Below are positions 63,062-64,000 of a DNA stretch of 64,000 bases, piece by piece; positions within the stretch are counted from its first letter, which is position 1; each line of letters begins with the position of its first letter. A model generated the notes under the pieces. The model searched no databases. It worked only from the letters and a program-made list of their open reading frames with translations, and was not told where the DNA came from. This DNA comes from Butyrivibrio fibrisolvens. Its GTDB lineage: Bacteria > Bacillota > Clostridia > Lachnospirales > Lachnospiraceae. The position numbers and the translations under genes were made by a program. The stretch is taken from assembly GCF_023206215.1 (NCBI RefSeq), contig NZ_CP065800.1, forward strand, positions 186,001 to 250,000, given 5' to 3'.

Positions 63062-64000
63062 TCGTGTTTGACTTTATGGAACTGTATCCTGCCTTCAGGC
63101 ACTCTTACTTCCATGGATGGAGTAAGGGGGCTTAGCCATATAAGGCTTCCGTTTATATCTGCAAGTTCACCTGCTGCCCTGATAATATCATCTCTCTGGC
63201 AGCTTGATATAAGCATATACGTCACATCACTTTGCGAAGATCCAAGCTTTGCCTTTGGTATCACTCTGTCAAGGAGTATCTCTGACATAGGGCGCACATC
63301 CCTGGTCAGATCTATCCTTGCAAGATCCATAGCTATGCGGTGCCTGTGATCATCGGAGTTACCGCTGTTTTCTTCTATCTCATCGCCGGATATTATATCT
63401 CTTGCATTGGATATGAGTCTTATCGGTATATGTTTGGAGATGAAAAATGTCGTAAGTGACATGACAAGTCTGATACTGTCTTCCAAAAGCTCTGAATCAT
63501 ACAATACAGACGGATCCTCAACATTTAGAAGCAGTACTATCTCCTGTGATGATGTAGGATCATGAAGATTGACCTTTAGACCTGCACTTGCCGCGCTCGC
63601 CTTCCAGTTGATCGAAGATACAGTATCCTGCGTTGTATAATCTCTTATCCCCCTGAATGTGAAGACATCCTCCTGAAGGAACCTTCTAGTAACTACATCT
63701 CCCAGCATCTTAGAAAAAGAAACATCGAATCTGTCATTTGGAAGTACCATAGGATATACATACAAAGAGGTATTCTGATCTCTAAGAGCATAATGTTCTA
63801 CCGCTCCTATCATGTCATAGCCTACAAGGCTTGTTGACAAGACTTCATAATATCCTCTCCTTGCTCCATGGACAGGAAGTGTCCTTGTTATCTTCTCATA
63901 GCGTCTTAAGCTGAATATATCCGTGATATTGGTCCTGTCAGATACAGTTACGTTCTGACCGTTTTCTACTTCAAGTCCCTTACCGACCTGAAAACGTACT
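63058..64000 (-). CDS. DUF58 domain protein (partial, N-terminus outside window)
   Basis: The frame stays open from the stop at 63058 to the window edge (at least 314 residues), so the TTG at 63840 is not the start. The DUF58 core is FRGIRDYTTQDTVSSINWKASA, corresponding to the family Y-x-GD-x-R-x-I-W-K-A motif, here with TQ in place of GD. A vWA-like domain follows (EIVLLLNVEDPS ... LIWLSPL). It belongs to the MoxR-DUF58-DUF4129 gene set. Confidence 0.85.
   Translation of the reverse strand, partial: VRFQVGKGLEVENGQNVTVSDRTNITDIFSLRRYEKITRTLPVHGARRGYYEVLSTSLVGYDMIGAVEHYALRDQNTSLYVYPMVLPNDRFDVSFSKMLGDVVTRRFLQEDVFTFRGIRDYTTQDTVSSINWKASAASAGLKVNLHDPTSSQEIVLLLNVEDPSVLYDSELLEDSIRLVMSLTTFFISKHIPIRLISNARDIISGDEIEENSGNSDDHRHRIAMDLARIDLTRDVRPMSEILLDRVIPKAKLGSSQSDVTYMLISSCQRDDIIRAAGELADINGSLIWLSPLTPSMEVRVPEGRIQFHKVKHE

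Overview
The window looks like chromosome of a rumen-type Lachnospiraceae bacterium, most likely Butyrivibrio or a close relative. The main evidence is a 250-residue esterase (39011-39763) that matches, from memory, the Butyrivibrio proteoclasticus feruloyl esterase Est1E almost residue for residue. It fits with an intracellular pectin-oligosaccharide locus, a secreted multidomain xylanase, ATG/GTG/TTG starts behind strong AGGAGG-type ribosome sites, and moderate to low GC. No phage, insertion sequence or CRISPR array was seen.

Layout. Position 1-392 is the start of a zinc-ribbon membrane protein. Positions 658-12944 form a pectin (rhamnogalacturonan-I) locus on the minus strand: LplB/MalG-type permeases and a solute-binding lipoprotein, a GH105 unsaturated rhamnogalacturonyl hydrolase, a GH112 phosphorylase, a tandem-duplicated rhamnose mutarotase, an acetyl-esterase-like hydrolase and an exo-polygalacturonase-like GH28. 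A divergent AraC regulator lies beside it. None of the enzymes has a signal peptide, so imported oligomers are probably dismantled in the cytoplasm. Positions 13022-23541 hold a glycosyltransferase, an atypical CobW-like GTPase, a secreted DUF3089 protein, a lipoprotein, an SDR, a nucleoside hydrolase with an ECF S component, DegV and a Mur ligase. Positions 24063-27843 hold a GH10 xylanase, a MATE exporter and tRNA-Pro. Positions 28238-34122 are an Opp peptide importer. Positions 34407-40857 hold RlmI-type methyltransferase, NudC, tRNA-Gly, a second MATE exporter with an attenuator-like leader, Est1E and a second DegV. Positions 41253-45923 are a NatAB-like ABC exporter whose last gene is fused to a CPBP (CAAX-type) membrane protease. 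Positions 46036-61639 hold an M15 peptidase lipoprotein, two large cyclic-di-GMP proteins flanking a MacAB-like exporter, ThrH, a chemotaxis receptor and a GT2 glycosyltransferase. The window ends in a DUF58/DUF4129 pair that runs off the right edge.

The non-coding DNA is the most unusual part. A dispersed element of about 95 bp made of two or three hairpins occurs five times. It always ends in GACATGAGGTTA, with the AGG placed 6-7 bases before a start codon, so it appears to supply the ribosome-binding site. One copy sits inside a 256-bp region bounded by a perfect 19-bp inverted repeat. A 292-bp near-perfect foldback (47779-48070) has arms of about 135 bp and a 20-base loop. Other notable non-coding items are a promoter-terminator pair that could encode a ~55-nt RNA, an attenuator-like leader before a MATE gene, two tandem terminators before the nucleoside hydrolase, and a duplicated tRNA-Gly 3' end.
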